This document shows positions 5,755-9,181 of a stretch of 9,181 nt of DNA, in pieces. The DNA is from Bacteroidales bacterium (GTDB lineage Bacteria > Bacteroidota > Bacteroidia > Bacteroidales > UBA932). Under the pieces are notes generated by a model. It did not search any database, had not been told where the DNA came from, and saw nothing but the letters and a program-made list of their open reading frames with translations. Location of the stretch: positions 1 to 9,181 of the forward strand of contig JAGBSL010000071.1 of assembly GCA_017631875.1 (NCBI GenBank). Reading direction: 5' to 3'. Both the position numbers and the translations under genes were made by a program. The stretch's first letter is position 1. Each line of letters starts with the position of its first letter.

Positions 5755-5859
5755 ATTCATATGTGTGTTTAAAAACCCTGGCCGCCCGTGGCCTGGTGAA
5801 CGGGAGGGGCCCGCGCCGAAGGCGTGGGAGGGATTTAGTTTTTAAACATACATATGAAT
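5755..5859. repeat. Palindromic repeat element, copy 2, between the DUF3108 gene and rseC
   Basis: An inverted repeat matching at 21 of 22 positions (5755-5776 with 5838-5859) encloses a core that aligns with copy 1 over 5770-5844. Hairpin 1 is CCCGT/ACGGG (5785-5789 with 5800-5804), where copy 1 has CCCAT/ATGGG, a compensated base-pair change. Hairpin 2 is CCCGCGCC-GAA-GGCGTGGG (5810-5828), two pairs longer than in copy 1. Both mismatches in the element (5765 with 5849, and 5813 with 5825) are G opposite T when read on the plus strand. GGGAGGG occurs at 5802-5808 and 5826-5832. The outer arms (about 5755-5769 and 5845-5859) are AT-rich and unlike those of copy 1. The element begins three bases after the DUF3108 stop and ends 25 bases before the rseC ATG. 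Confidence 0.88.
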
Positions 5860-5862
5860 TAA

Positions 5863-6729
5863 CTATTTCTTTATCAATGAACTGAAAGGATATTTCAATC
5901 CTTCATATGATTTGAGGCGGCCAGATGCAGTGCCCACAAGGATAGGCGCCTCGAACTTGACCGGAATCCTGTTGTCATCATCCGACACCCATATCATCAT
6001 ATCCTCCTCACCGTTGAAGACCTCTCCGGCAACAAGCCTCGCTGCGAACTTAATCGTCCTGACCGTACCCAACCCCTTGACCTTCACCGTCTCACGACCA
6101 TAGAGTATGAAGTACACATTATAGACATCATCATCTATCGCAAAGGTCATCGGATACTTCTTTCCAGGAACTATGTTATCGATATCCATGTTCCTCGCAA
6201 GGAAGAAAAGCGTCGGAAGATCGTATGTACATGGAGTCAGCGTCAGTTCCATCTCCCTCTGGCCCCGGCTTGACGAATAGACATCAGCCGAGATATAAGG
6301 CTCGGGAACATCCCAATTATATATATAGGTATTCTTCGCAACATACCTTCCCTCATGAGTATCACGGGTAAACTTCAAAGGCCTCAACCCGTCGCAAGTG
6401 AACCAGGCATCGAAATCCTCACGTACCTTAAAGATAAGGTCGAACAGTCTTGTGGTCTTTCCGTAAACTGAACAATGGAAAGCCTTAAGGCCATTGAACC
6501 TCACAGTATCAAGCACCACCGTACCCGTTCCAACATCAGAGTCTATGTTTCCCCACTCATAATGCATCGTAAAGGTCAGCTTCTCGCCTGCCTGATATGC
6601 AAGATCCTCCTCTGCCAGCGTGCGCACTGGAATACAATAAGTCTTAGAAACATCATTCTCCTGCGCACATACCGGCAGAAGCGCCAAATACGCACACAGG
6701 AGAACCAATATTTTCTTCAAATGCCTCAT
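5863..6729 (-). CDS. Exported DUF3108 domain protein
   Basis: This 288-residue protein is of the DUF3108 type found in Bacteroidota, judged by the pattern LAYQAGEKLTFTMHYEWGNI (43-62) and the following beta-rich region with FDLIFKVREDFDAWF (96-110). A signal peptide is visible: basic MRHLKK, a hydrophobic stretch to about residue 19, and a likely signal peptidase I site VCA|QE after residue 22. The protein is then periplasmic or attached to the outer membrane; the cysteine context is a poor lipobox. The frame stays open upstream to 6843 inside dnaB, but the ATG at 6729 places the signal peptide at the N-terminus and leaves ten bases after the dnaB stop. The molecular function of the family is not established to my knowledge. 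Nothing links it to dnaB beyond position. Confidence 0.85.
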   Translation of the reverse strand: MRHLKKILVLLCAYLALLPVCAQENDVSKTYCIPVRTLAEEDLAYQAGEKLTFTMHYEWGNIDSDVGTGTVVLDTVRFNGLKAFHCSVYGKTTRLFDLIFKVREDFDAWFTCDGLRPLKFTRDTHEGRYVAKNTYIYNWDVPEPYISADVYSSSRGQREMELTLTPCTYDLPTLFFLARNMDIDNIVPGKKYPMTFAIDDDVYNVYFILYGRETVKVKGLGTVRTIKFAARLVAGEVFNGEEDMMIWVSDDDNRIPVKFEAPILVGTASGRLKSYEGLKYPFSSLIKK

Positions 6730-6739
6730 AGGCAGCTTA

Positions 6740-8296
6740 TTATACAAAGCCTCCGCCTCCAAATCCCTCATCCGGAGGATATGCATCATATGTATCTTGC
6801 ATAGGAGGATATGGTGCAGGCTCCTGCGCAGGGGCCGCATCATCGCTATTCATTGCAGAATCCACGCCTACACTGTCAGCCTGAGCATACACAGTATCGG
6901 TAAGGTCGACGAAACGCACTTCATCGGCACGGAACTTCATATCCACATCCGCAATCGCACCGTTTCTGTGCTTGGCGATAATGATCTGTGTTCTTCCTAT
7001 ATCGTCGGCATTCTCCGAAAGACCCTGATAGTCGAATCGGTGGATGAATACTACCATATCGGCATCCTGCTCAATTGATCCCGACTCTCGCAGGTCACTG
7101 AGCTGAGGACGACGGTTGCCACCCTGTCGGTTCTCGGCCTGACGCGAGAGCTGCGACAGTGCAATGATAGGAACATTAAGTTCCTTTGCAGTAGCCTTAA
7201 GCATTCGTGAGATGGCAGCAACTTCCTGCTCACGCATTCCCCTGAGTTCTGCAGGACCCTGCATCAACTGAAGGTAGTCGACAACCACCAGCTTTACGCC
7301 TTTCTGGTTAACGAGTCTCTTCACTTTAGAGCGGAACTCCATGATCGGAAGTGACGGAGTATCATCTATATATATAGGTGCCTTAACGAGTCTCTTAAGC
7401 TGAATATCAAGCTGCTTCCACTCCCACTTCTCGATTTTCTCACCACCTTTGAACTTATCGGCATTGAGCTTGGTCTCGGACACCATCATACGCTTTGCAA
7501 GCTGTATTGAAGGCATCTCAAGAGAGAATATCGCAACAGGGACATTGAAGTCAACTGCTGCATTTCGTGCAAGGTTAAGAACGAAAGCTGTCTTACCCAT
7601 TGACGGACGCGCAGCCAGAATGATGAGGTCGGAAGGCTGCCAGCCCTGGGTAATTTTATCAAGCGAGGCGAAGCCTGAAGGCACGCCACTCAGTCCAGTC
7701 TTGTCCTGAAGCTTCTGGAGTTCGTCGAGAGCATCATTTATGACGGAACCGATTTCCTGGACATCCCTCTTTACATTGTTCTGTATTGCTGAGAAGATCT
7801 TTGTCTGTGCGTCATCTATCAGCAGATCGACATTGATCGACTCATCATAGGAGGCCTTGAGGATATGGTATGACGCCGTGATGAGCTCACGCTGAATACA
7901 CTTCTGCTTGAGGATCCTTATATAATACTCGATATGCGCGGCGGCACCCACCTTCTGTGACAGGTGCACCAAGAACACTGTACCTCCTATCTCGTCTAGC
8001 TTTCCATTATCCCTGAGTTTCTGGGATACAGACAAAAGGTCAAGGGCAGCATGTTCCTTCACCAAGGTGCTCATCGCATCGAATATGATCCTATGCTTCT
8101 CACTATAAAAGCATGCAGGCGTAAGTTCGCCCATTGCGTCATCAACGCTATTAGGCTCAATCAAAAGCGCTCCGAGGACTGCCTCTTCGACATCAAGAGC
8201 TTGAGGCGGTCTATTTCCCACCTCAAGCCCCAATGTATCAAGATTAACTCCCGAATCCTTTCTTTTGACTGATTTTCTCCTTCCTTCTTCAGCCAT
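6740..8296 (-). CDS. dnaB: Replicative DNA helicase DnaB
   Basis: DnaB is the hexameric 5'-3' helicase that unwinds the replication fork and recruits primase. The 518-residue product has the N-terminal DnaB domain (about 29-135, starting RPPQALDVEEAVLGALL), a linker, and the RecA-like motor. The motor shows Walker A ARPSMGKT (228-235), Walker B LVVVDYLQL (336-344), SQLSRQAENR (381-390), DLRESGSIEQDAD (401-413) and AKHRNG (441-446). No intein interrupts the Walker A or later motifs. The N-terminus has a basic leader (RRKSVKRK). After residue about 468 an acidic, Pro-rich tail ends GFGGGGFV, outside the conserved fold. The start at 8296 has an AT-rich leader without a Shine-Dalgarno sequence, 17 bases after the zinc-ribbon gene. 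It is a full-length chromosomal-type helicase rather than a phage form. Confidence 0.97.
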   Translation of the reverse strand: MAEEGRRKSVKRKDSGVNLDTLGLEVGNRPPQALDVEEAVLGALLIEPNSVDDAMGELTPACFYSEKHRIIFDAMSTLVKEHAALDLLSVSQKLRDNGKLDEIGGTVFLVHLSQKVGAAAHIEYYIRILKQKCIQRELITASYHILKASYDESINVDLLIDDAQTKIFSAIQNNVKRDVQEIGSVINDALDELQKLQDKTGLSGVPSGFASLDKITQGWQPSDLIILAARPSMGKTAFVLNLARNAAVDFNVPVAIFSLEMPSIQLAKRMMVSETKLNADKFKGGEKIEKWEWKQLDIQLKRLVKAPIYIDDTPSLPIMEFRSKVKRLVNQKGVKLVVVDYLQLMQGPAELRGMREQEVAAISRMLKATAKELNVPIIALSQLSRQAENRQGGNRRPQLSDLRESGSIEQDADMVVFIHRFDYQGLSENADDIGRTQIIIAKHRNGAIADVDMKFRADEVRFVDLTDTVYAQADSVGVDSAMNSDDAAPAQEPAPYPPMQDTYDAYPPDEGFGGGGFV

Positions 8297-8313
8297 ATTA
8301 TATAGGATTCTGA

Positions 8314-9123
8314 CTATTCAAAATCTGGATTAACCAAAATTCTTCCGCAGTACTCGCAGATAATCATCTTCTTGTTTGACGCGATGTCGATGAGTCGCTG
8401 TGGAGCGATTGTATTGAAACATCCACCGCATGAGTCACCGTTGAAAACTGACACCACAGCAAGGTGGTTATTGCAGCTAAGTCTGATGCGCTCGTATGCG
8501 CTCATTGTTCTTGCGTCAATCTTCTCTGCGCAAGCATCTCTCTTCGCACGGAGAGTCTCCTCTTCCTTCGCCGTAGCCTCAACGATGTTTGCAAGCTCCT
8601 CCTGCTTTGCTGCGAGGTCATCTGTTCTTACGGCAATTTTCTCCTTGATTGTCTCAAGCTCTGCCTTCTTCTCGAGAATGCGCTCCTTTGCCTCGCCGAT
8701 ATGCTTCTCAGCAATCATTCTGAGGAGGCCCTGGTTCTCGATCTCCTTGTTGAGAGAGTCGTACTCGCGGCTGTTTGAGATATTGTCAAGCTGCGACTTG
8801 TACTTCTCGATCTGAGCGTCACACTCAGAAATGTTGAGCTTGTTCTCGGCGATGAGCTTTGTCATCTCCTCGATCTGCTCCGATACACGTGCTGACTTTG
8901 CCTTAAGCTCTGCAATCTCACGCTCGAGATTCTCTACCTCGAGAGGAAGTTCACCTCTGAGCTGAAGGATCTTATCTATCTCTGTGTCTGCCTGCTGCAG
9001 CGCATAGAGGGTCTTGAGCTTCTCAGCCACTGAAAGATCCGAGTCTGCAAAAGTCTTCTGAATTGACACGAATGTTTCTCTCTGGTCAATCGGAGTGTCG
9101 AATTTCTTAGTCTTTTTAGCCAT
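8314..9123 (-). CDS. Coiled-coil protein with C-terminal C4 zinc ribbon (DUF164/CT398-like)
   Basis: This 269-residue protein has a long helical region (about 31-215) rich in Glu, Lys, Leu and Ala heptads. It then ends in a zinc ribbon with CGGC (Cys232, Cys235) and CEYC (Cys256, Cys259). This layout matches the widespread C4-type zinc ribbon family related to CT398 of Chlamydia, whose coiled coil forms a hairpin. The stretch LRGELPLEVENLEREI (55-70) resembles Bacteroidota members. The first 30 residues form a polar extension before the coiled coil. The role is unsettled; links to nucleic acids or to sigma factor and secretion partners have been proposed for relatives. It is followed after 17 bases by dnaB and may be cotranscribed with it. 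Upstream of the start (9124-9181) I see no convincing promoter. Confidence 0.9.
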   Translation of the reverse strand: MAKKTKKFDTPIDQRETFVSIQKTFADSDLSVAEKLKTLYALQQADTEIDKILQLRGELPLEVENLEREIAELKAKSARVSEQIEEMTKLIAENKLNISECDAQIEKYKSQLDNISNSREYDSLNKEIENQGLLRMIAEKHIGEAKERILEKKAELETIKEKIAVRTDDLAAKQEELANIVEATAKEEETLRAKRDACAEKIDARTMSAYERIRLSCNNHLAVVSVFNGDSCGGCFNTIAPQRLIDIASNKKMIICEYCGRILVNPDFE

Positions 9124-9181
9124 ATCGCTTAAAAATAATATATCGGGTTACTATTTATATTCTGCGTAATGCGAACCGCAA

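Noticed and set aside
6730..6843. Upstream start for the DUF3108 gene at 6843, overlapping dnaB
   Set aside because: It would put 38 residues before a clean signal peptide and overlap dnaB by about 100 bases. The ATG at 6729 gives a normal secretory N-terminus.
9124..9181. Promoter search upstream of the zinc-ribbon gene
   Set aside because: The stretch is AT-rich with loose matches such as TATTTTTA but no paired boxes at suitable spacing, so no promoter is called.

Overview
The window looks like chromosomal DNA of an anaerobic member of the Bacteroidota, most likely order Bacteroidales. The grounds are the rnf gene order (rseC-rnfB-rnfC-rnfD-rnfG-rnfE-rnfA), the AT-rich leaders without a Shine-Dalgarno sequence in front of most transcription-unit-like starts, and a DUF3108 envelope protein next to a DnaB with a long tail. 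Genus cannot be fixed from the sequence alone. Every gene lies on the minus strand, so the window reads from right to left.

In transcription order the right part holds a coiled-coil protein ending in a C4 zinc ribbon (8314-9123), the replicative helicase dnaB (6740-8296) and an exported DUF3108 protein (5863-6729), spaced 17 and 10 bases apart. The left part holds rseC (5313-5729) and the complete six-gene Rnf complex: rnfB, rnfC, rnfD, rnfG, rnfE and rnfA (5241 down to 25). Rnf is a membrane ferredoxin:NAD+ oxidoreductase that couples electron flow to Na+ or H+ export. RnfB receives ferredoxin electrons, RnfA/RnfE carry a membrane iron-sulfur cluster, RnfD/RnfG carry covalent FMN, and RnfC faces NAD(H). 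All expected cofactor residues are present, so the complex looks intact. Another gene may begin at the left edge, its ATG overlapping the rnfA stop as TAATG.

The most interesting material is between the genes. Most neighbours are 3 to 21 bases apart, but three gaps are longer (2803-2915, 5242-5312, 5730-5862), and each holds a repeat-like palindromic element. Two of them (2831-2935 and 5755-5859) are copies of one element. They share a GC-rich core of 71 or 75 bases with two internal hairpins, whose sequence differences largely preserve pairing. Outside the core each copy has its own long inverted-repeat arms, a perfect 24-bp pair in one and 21 of 22 in the other. The outer arm sequences are unrelated between the copies but complementary within each copy. 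In the first copy one arm also encodes the last five codons and stop of rnfC. The third gap holds a short 20-base imperfect palindrome of the REP type.

The window has no rRNA, tRNA, CRISPR array, transposase or integrase.
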